Translations under genes and position numbers: made by a program | The notes under the pieces: generated by a model | Seen by the model: the letters and a program-made list of their open reading frames with translations, nothing else | Databases searched by the model: none | Told to the model about the DNA's origin: nothing | Source of the DNA: a virus | Direction: 5' to 3' (one strand) | Virus record (IMG/VR): IMGVR_UViG_3300036719_004797 | Span: 1-45,043 of that record | DNA: 45,043 nucleotides | In this document: positions 19,132 to 27,876 of the stretch, piece by piece | How positions within the stretch are numbered: position 1 is the first letter of the stretch | How the letters are laid out: the number at the start of each line of letters is the position of its first letter

Positions 19132-20330
19132 CGCACCTCCATCGACGGGCCGGCGACGTGCATGGCCGCCAGGCCGCCACTGTGGTCGTAGACGAACAGC
19201 TCCATCGCCTGCCTGGCGCCAATCCAGCCATTTACGGCGTGATAGTCGTCGGCTGGCCCAAGCGACGGCGCGACTCTCACGAGCACCCCGTCGTAGGTTT
19301 CGACCGGCCGCGACCACTCGGCCGCCTGGTGGTGCAGGTGGCCCGTATGGATTTCACGGTAGGGGCACTTCGCCCACTCCCGCGGGGCCTCGATCGCCAT
19401 GAGCTGCGGCAGCTTCTTTTTGGCCCGGTTCCCATGGCAGAACCCCAGGAGGTTGCGACCATGATGCAAATATTTCCGCGGCGTGTAGGCCTGCTCGACC
19501 TTCACGCGGCGGTCGTTCCGGAATCGCTCTACCAGGATGCGTTGAAAGGCGAACGTCAGGGTTTCGTCGTGATTGCCGGCGACCACGAGCGTGTCGGCCG
19601 GGGCGACAGTCGCGGCCGCGTCCACCATCGCCAGTAGGGCGTCGGTACCATCGCCGAGCATCTTTGGTAGCCGGCCGTCCCGCTCGAGCGGCGTGCCGCT
19701 GGTCGTCGTGCCCGCGGGCGTGTCGTAGTGGTACACGTCGCCGAGCGTCGCCACCGTCATTCGGCCGGGCCGGTATCGCCTAGCAACGTCGATCAGCTCC
19801 GACGAGGCCTCACGCACGAGCCGGCCGGCGATCTCCAGGTCGTAGTCGTCGCCCGCGGTTTTCCGCCACGCGTATTTCCCGAAATGCGGATCGGCCACCA
19901 CGAGCACGGCCCAACTATTATTCCGTTCCGGATACTTGGGGCGCGGCTTGATCGGCTTTCGGATTTTCCCGGCGGCCGCCTCGATCATGGCCTCGACGCA
20001 CTCGCGGACCGTCGGGCCCGGACGAGGGCGGAGCCGGACGAACACCCGAAACAGCTCGGTGACGGTCGGCTGGCCGGTGGCCCGGTCCACGGTGGCACAC
20101 TCCCACTTGGTCGCTTCGCTCGCGGCCACTTCGTACAGCGACAGGTCAGCCTCGATATGCCGCAGCAGGTCGTCCACGGTGCGGATCGTCCGGCTCGTCG
20201 AACGTGCCTCGAGCACGTCGCCGTCCTGCTTCCGTGTCACTTGCTCGGCGTCGGCTGACGGCGTCGCCTTGGCCTGGCTGGCCGCAGCAACACCTGCCGC
20301 CACCTCGGCTATGAGGCTCGCTTTAGCCAA
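19128..20330 (-). CDS. Calcineurin-like metallophosphoesterase
   Basis: The 400-aa product shows the family motifs in order: DPHFGK (about residue 147), GDVYHYD (about 195), GNHDE (about 252), a His-bearing segment GFCHGNR (about 297) and GHLH (about 329). These residues bind the two metal ions. The first 130 residues form a distinct, helical N-terminal part. Phage enzymes of this type have been linked to DNA ends, nucleotide or RNA processing; the substrate here is not determinable. It overlaps the small gene before it by 22 bases. Confidence 0.85.
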   Translation of the reverse strand: MAKASLIAEVAAGVAAASQAKATPSADAEQVTRKQDGDVLEARSTSRTIRTVDDLLRHIEADLSLYEVAASEATKWECATVDRATGQPTVTELFRVFVRLRPRPGPTVRECVEAMIEAAAGKIRKPIKPRPKYPERNNSWAVLVVADPHFGKYAWRKTAGDDYDLEIAGRLVREASSELIDVARRYRPGRMTVATLGDVYHYDTPAGTTTSGTPLERDGRLPKMLGDGTDALLAMVDAAATVAPADTLVVAGNHDETLTFAFQRILVERFRNDRRVKVEQAYTPRKYLHHGRNLLGFCHGNRAKKKLPQLMAIEAPREWAKCPYREIHTGHLHHQAAEWSRPVETYDGVLVRVAPSLGPADDYHAVNGWIGARQAMELFVYDHSGGLAAMHVAGPSMEVR

Positions 20331-20560
20331 CTATCCACCCCTTGCTCGCCGATCGTGATGCCTACGGACTGCAGGGCTATCGAAATAACCCGGCTCGCCG
20401 TCCGCCGCCTGGTGCCGAACACTCCCGCCTTCCAGGCCGCCAGGATCGGCTCCAGCTCGGCGGTCTGCTCTGGCGTCAGCTTTTGCCACCAGGGCAGCGT
20501 CGTCTGGTGCCGCGGAATGGCCGCGGCGATCTCGTCCACGAGCGATCGTTTTGCCGGCAT
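20309..20560 (-). CDS. Small hypothetical protein
   Basis: The 83-aa product reads MPAKRSLVDEIAAAIPRH and contains TPEQTAELEPILAAWKAGVF, VISIALQSVGITIGE. It looks helical. It is coupled to the metallopeptidase gene upstream and the metallophosphoesterase downstream. One copy of the TATTTCGAT motif lies inside (20379-20387). No family is recognised. Confidence 0.6.
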   Translation of the reverse strand: MPAKRSLVDEIAAAIPRHQTTLPWWQKLTPEQTAELEPILAAWKAGVFGTRRRTASRVISIALQSVGITIGEQGVDSWLKRAS

Positions 20561-20853
20561 CAGTCGTCCTCGTGATCGTCGGCCTGTCGGAACCCTTCGG
20601 CATCGAGGATGGCGGCCGCCGTGCTGGCGACTTCCTCAACCGTGTCCTCGCTCAAATCTGGAAACCTGGCATGAAGGATTTCGTGGAGCAAAACGTCCAT
20701 GAGGGCGAGCCCGCTCATCGACTTGTGGACGCGAATCGTTCGCTTCTCCCAGTTGCAATCGCCCTCGCGGTCACGGGGATAGTCGATCCGCTTGATGGAC
20801 CAGCGGCGCTCGCCGATATACACCCGCGTCGGCTTGCGTCGCCTAGGGCTCAT
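20560..20853 (-). CDS. Small HExxH zinc metallopeptidase-like protein
   Basis: The 97-aa product contains LLHEILHARFPDLSEDTVEE; HEILH at residues 57-61 is the zinc-binding motif and a glutamate a dozen residues on could be the third ligand. Beta-prone sequence precedes it (RVYIGERRWSIKRIDY, TIRVHKSM). Similar minimal SprT-like or phage metallopeptidases occur in many phages. Its ATG and stop overlap both neighbours by four bases or fewer. The substrate is unknown. Confidence 0.75.
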   Translation of the reverse strand: MSPRRRKPTRVYIGERRWSIKRIDYPRDREGDCNWEKRTIRVHKSMSGLALMDVLLHEILHARFPDLSEDTVEEVASTAAAILDAEGFRQADDHEDD

Positions 20854-21158
20854 TCACCCGGTTCTGCCTTATCTGGAATGGCCGTCAACCCCGTTTCCTC
20901 GCTGCTATCACCGATGCCAAGCCACTCGCGTCCGACGCGGTTCATGGCCTCGCGGCGGCCTCCGCATCCGCAGGACGACAGTCCTGCCAGCCTGGCGAGC
21001 TTGTCAGCACGCGATTCGGTAATTCCGACAGAAAACAGGAGTGACGCCACCCGGTCGCCAGCACCACCGGATGGGCACGGTTTGATTACCGTCGTGCTCG
21101 AGGCACGCCTCCCGCAGTTCTTGCAAATAAGATTTGGCCCTACGTCACAGTTCTTCAC
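20850..21158 (-). CDS. Small Cys-rich (zinc-binding) protein
   Basis: GTG at 21158-21156 overlaps the stop of the upstream gene, and the frame runs to a TGA overlapping the metallopeptidase ATG. The 102-aa product carries CKNCGRR, an SSCGCGGRREAMNRVGREWL segment and another Cys-Pro pair; the cysteine spacing suggests a zinc site. The C-G-C-x-x-R-x-x-x-M/L-N-R pattern is common in phage tail-region small proteins. Translation from the earlier ATG would overlap the large upstream gene and is not preferred. Confidence 0.6.
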   Translation of the reverse strand: MKNCDVGPNLICKNCGRRASSTTVIKPCPSGGAGDRVASLLFSVGITESRADKLARLAGLSSCGCGGRREAMNRVGREWLGIGDSSEETGLTAIPDKAEPGE

Positions 21159-22483
21159 GATTCTTCCGGCGGGTTGAGCATTTCCATCTTGATTGTCGCA
21201 GGATTCATCGCGGGCCAGCTCCAACCAGGCTGCCAGCAGGCGCTCTCGTCCTTCGCGCCGAAAGACAGGTTTAGCGTGTGCTTGCTGTCCGCAAATGCAG
21301 CCCACAGGTTTTGGTCTACACGGAACTCAAGCGTTGGCCGGTTGTACCTATTTACATCTCCTTCTTGGTTGCCGCACTGTTCTTGGCCGTTTTCCGCGCA
21401 GCCCCAAAAAGACTTGCTGCCGCGAGCAACAATCGTGGCTATCCCGCCCTGAACACTTTGGCTGCGAGGGAGTGCCACAAGACCGTCGTAATGTTCGTAA
21501 ACGATAGCCGGGGCGTTTTGGCACGGCCCATCTTCGGGCCGCGCTGGGATTCCGGTAGGCCATGGCGATGACGCGAGCGGCGGATTGTCCACCGCAAACT
21601 CGAAAGTCTTATCAACAAGGGCGTCTACGCGATATTTCTTCAGCCTACCGAAGCAGTTCGGTTGGACGTGAGAATCTATCGACACGTCGGTCCCAAAAGT
21701 GACGGCATAGTCGTGATCCGTCACGTTGTAAAGACGCTCGGGATTTGTAATTACAACGTCACCGACGTGCTCCGGCACGTCCGTCTCCATCGACCGCAGG
21801 GGGCCTTGCGGAAGGAAAAATGGCGCCGGCTCCTTTGTTTCGTAGAAACTAAATCTCTTGTTCCCGTAGTGCCTGTAGGCAATTAGATGCTCCTTCTTGA
21901 ACCGGAACACACCCTTTTGCGTGAGGTACGGAAACTCTGCACGCGGCAGCTCGTACGTTAGGTATGTAATCCAGCTCGCGCCTACATCTCCATACGGACT
22001 GCCAACAACGGGAGGATTCCAAGACGCTTCGTTGGCAAGCGTGTTTGCAAAAAACGTATCAAGCTCGTTGCGCGGCGGGCATGACGCGTTCGTAGCGAAG
22101 ATGTTGCTTCCGTAATGGCTGCAAAGCGCCACAGTTATTCGCGTTTTCTCTAAGCCAAAATGGACCCTCGCGTCGGCCGCGTATGCGGATTGGTACGTCG
22201 CACACCCAGCCGCGTTCAATCTTATCCCGTAAGGACGGTTGACTTCGGCAATATCCCTGCCGAGAACCTTCTCCCTTCCGAGCTTGTAGTGCCACTCGTA
22301 TTCCTGCCAGCCTTCTATTCCGTTGTTGATTTGCGTCCCAGGCTGGCGCCGCGGCCAGAAAAACGTCGTGCCGTCATATTGGTTGGCGAGGTAGCAGTAA
22401 TTCCACTGGTTGAGAGAAGGCCCAAACCCCTCAAACGCCACGATAACCCTATTGCAGCACCGGCAGGGTATGAGCCTTGACAC
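21155..22483 (-). CDS. Large tail-region protein of unknown function
   Basis: The 442-aa product starts at GTG (SRLIPCRCCNRVIVAFEG) with a CxCC cluster, and is rich in Tyr, Trp, Phe and Asn (YCYLANQYDGTTFFWPRR ... GASWITYLTYEL). No domain is recognised. Position between the distal-tail genes and the small enzymes suggests a virion-tip or adhesion protein. Base composition is clearly less GC-rich than the neighbours (many A/T-rich codons around 21800-22100), hinting at a different history for this gene. Confidence 0.6.
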   Translation of the reverse strand: MSRLIPCRCCNRVIVAFEGFGPSLNQWNYCYLANQYDGTTFFWPRRQPGTQINNGIEGWQEYEWHYKLGREKVLGRDIAEVNRPYGIRLNAAGCATYQSAYAADARVHFGLEKTRITVALCSHYGSNIFATNASCPPRNELDTFFANTLANEASWNPPVVGSPYGDVGASWITYLTYELPRAEFPYLTQKGVFRFKKEHLIAYRHYGNKRFSFYETKEPAPFFLPQGPLRSMETDVPEHVGDVVITNPERLYNVTDHDYAVTFGTDVSIDSHVQPNCFGRLKKYRVDALVDKTFEFAVDNPPLASSPWPTGIPARPEDGPCQNAPAIVYEHYDGLVALPRSQSVQGGIATIVARGSKSFWGCAENGQEQCGNQEGDVNRYNRPTLEFRVDQNLWAAFADSKHTLNLSFGAKDESACWQPGWSWPAMNPATIKMEMLNPPEES

Positions 22484-22484
22484 C

Positions 22485-23021
22485 TCAAAACACCCCCACT
22501 GCCCATTTGCCTGGCCCGGTGGTCGCCGTCGCGCCAGTTGGCCCCGTCAGGCCCACCCACAGCAAATGAACCGGTCCGCAACTGGTGCTATTGAGGAATC
22601 CGTTTCCGCTTGGAGTGGCGTATTTGTCGGCTGGATTCTGCACGTTGACCTTGCACGCCACGACGCCGCAGGCCGCGGCTCGTCCGATTGCGTTGTTTTT
22701 GATCGGTTCGAGGCAAATTACAAATGCGTTTCCGTTGTTCGCGAGCTGGCCCTTTAGCACCGGCCGCCGAGAAAACTCAAGTTCGTGCGTCGCGCTGTCG
22801 AACGGGTCTATAACAACGCCCGACACGGAGAGCACGAAAAACCGCGGCGCGTCCTGCCCAGTGACATTTTTTACCCACACTGTATTGGGCGCTGGCTCGA
22901 GACCCGCCAGCTCGCCGCCGGTCTGCTGCGGAATGGCGATCCGGTCGAGCATCTTGTTCCAGGCAGTCGCCGGGATGACAAGACGCTCGCCAGGAGTAAC
23001 CTTTTGGTATGGGTCTGGCAT
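22485..23021 (-). CDS. Probable distal tail or baseplate protein
   Basis: The 178-aa product (MPDPYQKVTPGERLVIPATA ... NTVWVKNVTGQDAPRF ... CGVVACKVNVQNPADKYA) is beta-rich and has repeated Gly/Thr-rich segments including LTGPTGATATTGPG near its end. It follows the tape measure and a 321-aa tail protein. No family is recognised. Confidence 0.55.
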   Translation of the reverse strand: MPDPYQKVTPGERLVIPATAWNKMLDRIAIPQQTGGELAGLEPAPNTVWVKNVTGQDAPRFFVLSVSGVVIDPFDSATHELEFSRRPVLKGQLANNGNAFVICLEPIKNNAIGRAAACGVVACKVNVQNPADKYATPSGNGFLNSTSCGPVHLLWVGLTGPTGATATTGPGKWAVGVF

Positions 23022-23023
23022 GG

Positions 23024-23989
23024 CTACGAAGTCGGCGTCGTGAACGGAGCCTGTGTCGGCGTGATCTGCGGGAACTTGTTGCCGATCGCGAGGCGAGCAA
23101 AGTCTTTGCCACCGTAGACCGTGTTGACGAACACGAACTTGGGGCGGCGAATGATGGTGGCCGGCCCGGCGCTCGTTTCATACATGACTGACATTTGCTC
23201 CCAGCCGAGCTTGCCGGATTGCACCTCGATTTGGCCGACCTTGAAGGTGCTGCGATTCGGCCTGGCACAAAATGAAAACGTGATCGAGGCCGCCGGGGCG
23301 TTGCGAGTGATCTCGCCGCGGGCCCCCATGAACAGCACCTCGCCGGCCGAGAACACGCGCCAATCGGATTTGTTGACCGTGCCCGTCAAATCGTAGAGCG
23401 TCGCGATGTATTCCGTGACGAGCATGGACGCCGGAAACACCCACGTTTCCGAGAAATTGAATACCGGCACCACCTTGTCGGTGCCCTTGACCTGGTCGCC
23501 CTCGACGTTGATCGCCCCCTCGAGGTCCGGCACTAGGGCGCCCTCGCCCGGCCGGCCGTGCCCAATCTGGCCTTTGATTCCGGTCGTGGAACCGGCGACC
23601 TGCTCGCCCAAGTTGTCGTTATTCGTCTGGAAAGACTGCGTGATATGCTCCGAGCCGCCGGTCGTGTCAAACGATATGGTGTTGGCAGTCGGGTCGTCGC
23701 CGTTGTCGCCGTTGTTGTCGTTGCCGTCGCCCTCGATGATTAGCGTGCCGTAGGCGGCGGACAGCTCGTACCACTTGTTGCCCAGGCTTCGCACGTCGAG
23801 CCGGCTGCGACGGTGCCCGGCCCAATCGAGCGGGGCGATTTCCTCGCCCTTCTTCTCGGCCGCCGCGTAGCTCACCTGGTTGGGCAGGAGCCACCGCAGC
23901 GTGACTTCGCGGCGGAGCCGGCCGTCGTCCTGCGTCGTCAGGCCGCCGCTGCCACTGTCGAAAAGCTCGATCTTCTCTGGGTAAGCCAT
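23024..23989 (-). CDS. Probable tail structural protein (distal tail position)
   Basis: The 321-aa product begins MAYPEKIELFDSGSGGLTTQ and has an acidic Asn/Asp/Gly-rich insert (residues about 88-105: EGDGNDNNGDNGDDPTAN). The first gene after the tape measure in siphophages is usually the distal tail protein, which this position suggests. Sequence shows beta-rich regions (SFCARPNRSTFKVGQIEVQS) but no clear family match. Confidence 0.55.
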   Translation of the reverse strand: MAYPEKIELFDSGSGGLTTQDDGRLRREVTLRWLLPNQVSYAAAEKKGEEIAPLDWAGHRRSRLDVRSLGNKWYELSAAYGTLIIEGDGNDNNGDNGDDPTANTISFDTTGGSEHITQSFQTNNDNLGEQVAGSTTGIKGQIGHGRPGEGALVPDLEGAINVEGDQVKGTDKVVPVFNFSETWVFPASMLVTEYIATLYDLTGTVNKSDWRVFSAGEVLFMGARGEITRNAPAASITFSFCARPNRSTFKVGQIEVQSGKLGWEQMSVMYETSAGPATIIRRPKFVFVNTVYGGKDFARLAIGNKFPQITPTQAPFTTPTS

Positions 23990-23997
23990 TGTGCGCC

Positions 23998-26358
23998 TTA
24001 CGCGAAAGCCATGCCGCCGGACTCGATCGACCTGGCGATCCGGTCGAGCAGGGCGACTTGCCGCTCCGAGGCGGCGGCCGTCTTTTCTGATACCGAAATC
24101 AGTTCTTTGTCGCCGCCGGACACCGGAGCCGTCATGTCCCGCTGCGTTGCCGCGATGGCGGTTTGAACGGCCGCTGGGTCGAAGGCCTTTACGCCACCCT
24201 TGCCAAAGTCGCCAGCGTTGATGATTTGCTCGATCCCGTCGGCCGTCCGCTTCGTGTTGTCCGCCGTTTCCTTGGCGACGTTCAGCTCGGGGCCAATGCC
24301 AATCTGGCCTGAAATGCCAGCCGAGAACGTGGCGAGCATCGCACCAAAACCGCCGCCCGCCTGGGCGGCGCTCGTGCCGGGCGGTATGAACCCTGGCTGA
24401 CGATATTCAGACCGCTTCGCAGATGACTTGTCCGACGCGGTTTCGGCTTCCTTCGGATTCAGTTTCGCCTTGGCACGCGCGAGGTCGTCGCGGAGATTCT
24501 TCAGCGTGCCTTCATACGGATCATCTGCCGCTGCCGCCGGCGACGACGGACCGCCGCCGCGCTGTTTACGCCTTTTTTCCAGGGCCGCCTGCCTGGCTTC
24601 CCTGCGGGCATGCATATCTGCGACTGCTTTGTCGTTTTCGGCATTACGTTTCGCATCGTCCTCTGCAGTTCTGGAAAGGAGCCCAAGGGCGTCGATCGCA
24701 ATGCCGATTGGTCCAACAATCAAGGTGTTGAAGTGGCTAGCCAATAGTCCCCATAAGGTACTAAGCCGATCCGCCCAATCTGTGAGGTAGGTTGTCAGCG
24801 AATCAAATCCGCCGACGATCCCGTTGTAGATCGACACGCCAACCGACTGCGCCCTGGTGCCAATGCCGGAAAAGAATCCGTTGATCGCCTGGTCCATCTG
24901 CACCAGGGCGATCGCGAGATTCAGATTCATGATTTCCCATGCCGTCTTGAAATCCATCGCCGACATGGCGGCCACGATTGCATCAAACTCGCTCTTGAAC
25001 GCCGGCGACAACTGCCTCGCCGCTACCACCGAAAGGGTGATTCCGCCGACGAGCAGCGCGACCGCCATCCCGATGGGAGTAGCCAGCGCGGCGAGGGCCG
25101 CGCCGATTAGCGCAACTCCGGAGGCCAGCACCTTGCACGCCAGGCCGGCGACAATCGCCCCGGCCCCAAGCACGAATACGGCCGCCGTCACGCCAGCCAC
25201 CAGCTTGGCGGCCAGCGGGAATCGTTCGATCAACATTCCCATCGCGTCCATGAGCCACGTTAGCGCCGACACGGCCTTCGAGGTCGAGTCTCCAAGGGCC
25301 TTGGCAAACGAAATCGAGAGCCGCTGCACGGCGGCCCCGATTCGCTCAAATGCCCCCGTGATGCCCGACATGACGATTTGGAACTTCGCCGCCACCGGAA
25401 GGTTGCTTTCCATCGCGTCGGCCATCGTCGTGAATCCGGCCGTGCCCACCTTGAGGAAGGCACCGATTACGCGGATACCGCGGTCGCCGAACACGCGGCC
25501 GAGAATGTCGTCGCGGGTTTGCTCGTTCACTCCCACGAGCGCCTTTTCCAGCACGCCGACGATCTGCACGACCGGGAGCAGCTTGCCTTGAGCGTCGCGG
25601 AAATCGCTCATCGACAGGCCGATCTGCGCCAGGGCGTCGGCCGCCTCTTTCGACGGGCTCGTGAGCCGCACGAGCATGGTCTTGATGCCCGTGCCGGCTT
25701 CCTCGCCACGGATGCCGTAGCGGGCTAGGATCGCCAGGCCTTGCGAGATGTCGAATAGCGACTGATTGAACAGGGCACCAGCCGATCCGACGAGGGCGAA
25801 GCTTTCGACCATCGCGGCAATCGACGTTTCGGACGCGTCAGCGGCGGCCGACAGCGTATCGACCGCCTCGACGGCAGACACGCCGAACGAGTTCATCGCC
25901 ACTTTCATAAACACGGCGGCGTCCGCCATCTCGACGCCAGACACGCGGGCGAACTGCACCGCCGACTCCGCAGCGCCGGCGAGCACGTCCTCGATGGACA
26001 TTCCGGCCTTTGCCAACTCGAGCATCGCGTTCGCAACTGCGGCCGGCGCGACGCCCATCGACCGCGAAAGCCGCAGGGCTTCTTCCTCGAGCCGCTTTAC
26101 GTCCTTGGCAGACAAGCCGGCGGCCGCCCGCATCCCGAGCAGGGCGTCCTCAAAGCTCGCCGCCTGCCTGGCGGCCAAGACGAGCGGCAGGCCGACCGCC
26201 GTGCCGCCGAGCATCAGCTTGGTGCCGAGCTGCTGCATCGAGGCCCCGACGGCCCGTAGCCTTGCCTGCACCCGGCCCATCGCCTGCTGAAACGCGCCGT
26301 CTTTCGCGAAAATCTCGACGAACGCCCCGCCCGCACGCACGCCGCCGACGCTTGACAT
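23998..26358 (-). CDS. Tail tape measure protein
   Basis: The 786-aa product has the usual features: an N-terminal region with long Ala-rich helices (MSSVGGVRAGGAFVEIFAKD, ARLRAVGASMQQLGTKLMLG), repeated FEDALLGM/ALxAAAxAS segments, a hydrophobic membrane-like section (about residues 395-455; LVAGVTAAVFVLGAGAIVAG, GMAVALLVGGITLSVVAA) and a Lys/Glu-rich C-terminal part (KRRKQRGG). The N-terminal portion corresponds to the TP901-type tape measure domain. By the rough rule of 1.5 angstrom per residue the tail would be near 120 nm. It follows the tail chaperone, as expected. Confidence 0.9.
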   Translation of the reverse strand: MSSVGGVRAGGAFVEIFAKDGAFQQAMGRVQARLRAVGASMQQLGTKLMLGGTAVGLPLVLAARQAASFEDALLGMRAAAGLSAKDVKRLEEEALRLSRSMGVAPAAVANAMLELAKAGMSIEDVLAGAAESAVQFARVSGVEMADAAVFMKVAMNSFGVSAVEAVDTLSAAADASETSIAAMVESFALVGSAGALFNQSLFDISQGLAILARYGIRGEEAGTGIKTMLVRLTSPSKEAADALAQIGLSMSDFRDAQGKLLPVVQIVGVLEKALVGVNEQTRDDILGRVFGDRGIRVIGAFLKVGTAGFTTMADAMESNLPVAAKFQIVMSGITGAFERIGAAVQRLSISFAKALGDSTSKAVSALTWLMDAMGMLIERFPLAAKLVAGVTAAVFVLGAGAIVAGLACKVLASGVALIGAALAALATPIGMAVALLVGGITLSVVAARQLSPAFKSEFDAIVAAMSAMDFKTAWEIMNLNLAIALVQMDQAINGFFSGIGTRAQSVGVSIYNGIVGGFDSLTTYLTDWADRLSTLWGLLASHFNTLIVGPIGIAIDALGLLSRTAEDDAKRNAENDKAVADMHARREARQAALEKRRKQRGGGPSSPAAAADDPYEGTLKNLRDDLARAKAKLNPKEAETASDKSSAKRSEYRQPGFIPPGTSAAQAGGGFGAMLATFSAGISGQIGIGPELNVAKETADNTKRTADGIEQIINAGDFGKGGVKAFDPAAVQTAIAATQRDMTAPVSGGDKELISVSEKTAAASERQVALLDRIARSIESGGMAFA

Positions 26359-26361
26359 AAC

Positions 26362-26769
26362 TCAATCCCCAAAAATCTGATCGAAAACTTCGGGCGTAAT
26401 CAGCTTCGGTTTCGGCGGTTCGTAGAACGGATTGAACTCGTGCGGCTTGTACGGCTCGCGGCGTTTCTTGGGATCGCGGTGGATCGAATACTGCTGGGCT
26501 ACGAGGCTACTGGTGTGGTTCCACTTTTCCTTTTGCTTCCCTTCGCTGGCCCAGACGAGGCCGCGGAGCGTCCATTCGCCGGGATGGACGCCGACGATTC
26601 CGGCAAGCTCGTAGCAGAGTCGGTAGAGGTCAGGTACCGATCCATCGCCGCGTCCATCTCGGTCCCGATGCTCCCGATTCTCGCCTGCAGTGTCTCGGCC
26701 ATCTTCCGGTCCGCCGCCCGAGCCTTGTCGAAGGCCATCTGCAGCGCCGGGCGCAGGTCTTTCCGGCAA
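26362..26769 (-). CDS. Frameshifted extension of the tail assembly chaperone (GT-type)
   Basis: This frame is open from 26769 to a stop at 26362 and overlaps the chaperone gene. Its believable part is the last 90 residues (VPDLYRLCYELAGIVGVHPG ... KPHEFNPFYEPP). That region has no ATG start of its own, so expression probably needs a ribosomal frameshift from the chaperone frame, as in many siphophage G/GT pairs. The frame before about residue 45 is Gly/Arg/Asp-rich and not convincing. The 9-T run at 26776-26768 (minus strand) is a perfect -1 slippery site, but a shift just ahead of VPDLYRLCYELAG would fit the peptide better. Confidence 0.55.
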   Translation of the reverse strand: MPERPAPGAADGLRQGSGGGPEDGRDTAGENREHRDRDGRGDGSVPDLYRLCYELAGIVGVHPGEWTLRGLVWASEGKQKEKWNHTSSLVAQQYSIHRDPKKRREPYKPHEFNPFYEPPKPKLITPEVFDQIFGD

Positions 26770-27056
26770 AAAAAAATCACTTCCTCGATCAGTGCCTCGC
26801 TCGCCGCGTGGAGCACGTCGGCATTGAACCCGTCGGCAAATTGCTCGGGCGTCACGCTGCGGTGGTTAGCCTGCTCCTCGCACATGACGTAGAGCACGCG
26901 GCCGAGTGTGAACACGTCGGCGATCTGCTTGAGGCACGACTGCGTCGTCGGCAGGTCGAGCATATCGACGCCGCAGCTCGTCTTGACACGTTCAAAGGCC
27001 CCCAGCGTGCCCTTGATGTTCCACATTCGGCCTTCGGTATCGGTAAAAGTTCGCAT
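26499..27056 (-). CDS. Tail assembly chaperone (gpG-like)
   Basis: The ATG at 27056 (MRTFTDTEGRMWNIKGTLGA) gives 185 aa; the earlier reading is less likely. The protein is helical, with EEQANHRSVTPEQFADGF and ALIEEVIFFCRKD followed by a charged helix (LQMAFDKARAADRKMAETLQ). Size and position (after the tail tube, just before the tape measure) are those of gpG-type chaperones that bind the tape measure during tail assembly. The final 40 residues are Ser/Ala-rich and lie over the alternative frame. Confidence 0.65.
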   Translation of the reverse strand: MRTFTDTEGRMWNIKGTLGAFERVKTSCGVDMLDLPTTQSCLKQIADVFTLGRVLYVMCEEQANHRSVTPEQFADGFNADVLHAASEALIEEVIFFCRKDLRPALQMAFDKARAADRKMAETLQARIGSIGTEMDAAMDRYLTSTDSATSLPESSASIPANGRSAASSGPAKGSKRKSGTTPVAS

Positions 27057-27058
27057 GG

Positions 27059-27436
27059 TTACTTGCCGTGCATCCACTGCTTGAGCGTGAACGTCGCCAG
27101 CACCGCGTCGTCGAGCGTTTCATCGGATGAGGAGTCGCAGACAACGAAGTCCGCACTCACCTCCCGCAATCCATTGGTGGTTGTGACAGTTACCACCTGG
27201 CCGTCAACCTCGGCCGCCCGCAATTTCGCGGCGTCGGCCGGCTTGAACACGGACACCACCAGCTCGTAGGTGCGGTGCACGACCACGCTCGACTGCGCGG
27301 CGTGCCCGTACCCCGTGGCGTCGATCTCCGTCGTCCGCCTTTGCACTGACACGTCCCGAACGCCGGACAGGATTTGCCCGTCTAGGGTAAGGACGCAGTT
27401 CTTCCCTAGACGGTACTTGTCAGTGACGCTCGGCAA
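27059..27436 (-). CDS. Tail tube-type protein 2
   Basis: Read from a TTG (27436) the 125-aa product has YRLGKNCVLTLDGQILSGVR and VRDVSVQRRTTEIDAT and ends VLATFTLKQWMHGK, the folded-beta pattern of tail tube subunits. It shares the opening Y-x-L-G-K-x-C and the V-S-V-x-R segment with the next gene upstream, so the two are tandem copies. The TTG start follows GAGGTG. An alternative start is not obvious. Confidence 0.6.
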   Translation of the reverse strand: MPSVTDKYRLGKNCVLTLDGQILSGVRDVSVQRRTTEIDATGYGHAAQSSVVVHRTYELVVSVFKPADAAKLRAAEVDGQVVTVTTTNGLREVSADFVVCDSSSDETLDDAVLATFTLKQWMHGK

Positions 27437-27450
27437 CGCATCACCTCACG

Positions 27451-27816
27451 TCAGGACGGGTTTTTCCGCAGGCTGATCGTGTATTCGTTGGCGTTGTCGA
27501 GGTCCTGCGTCTCGGAAATGGTCATCACTTGGTACACGCCGGACGGCGCCGTCGGCCCGCCGGCGCCGATCGTCATGGTGATCGTGCCCGTGGCACCGAC
27601 CACGGCACTGTGATCGAGGCAGGTCACTTCGATGGTGGTGTTCGACCGAACGAAGGCGAACTCCTTTTCGTCGCCCGACCCACGCGTCGTGACATCGGCC
27701 TCCGCCGCCGTTTCCCGGTTGACGCTGACGTTCTTCACGTCCTTGTTGTCGATGCCGGCGGAAAACGTGAACGAGCAGTCTTTGCCGAGGAAGTAGCTGT
27801 GCGACGTGTAAGGCAT
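27451..27816 (-). CDS. Tail tube-type protein 1
   Basis: The 121-aa product (MPYTSHSYFLGKDCSFTFSA ... VKNVSVNRETAAEADVTTRG ... YQVMTISETQDLDNANEYTI) is beta-rich and matches tail tube proteins in layout, including the central D-V/I-T-T segment. Two such genes in tandem could give a tube and a tube-derived terminator or a minor tube subunit. Confidence 0.6.
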   Translation of the reverse strand: MPYTSHSYFLGKDCSFTFSAGIDNKDVKNVSVNRETAAEADVTTRGSGDEKEFAFVRSNTTIEVTCLDHSAVVGATGTITMTIGAGGPTAPSGVYQVMTISETQDLDNANEYTISLRKNPS

Positions 27817-27876
27817 TTGTGCGGGTGCTCCAGATGGTCCGGCGGGAATCGCCTACCTGTACGTCAGTATACCCAA

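Noticed and set aside
26768-26776. Homopolymer as a sequencing error breaking one long gene
   Set aside because: Shifting frame at the run gives poor peptide for the next 130 bases, so a simple indel does not restore a better gene.
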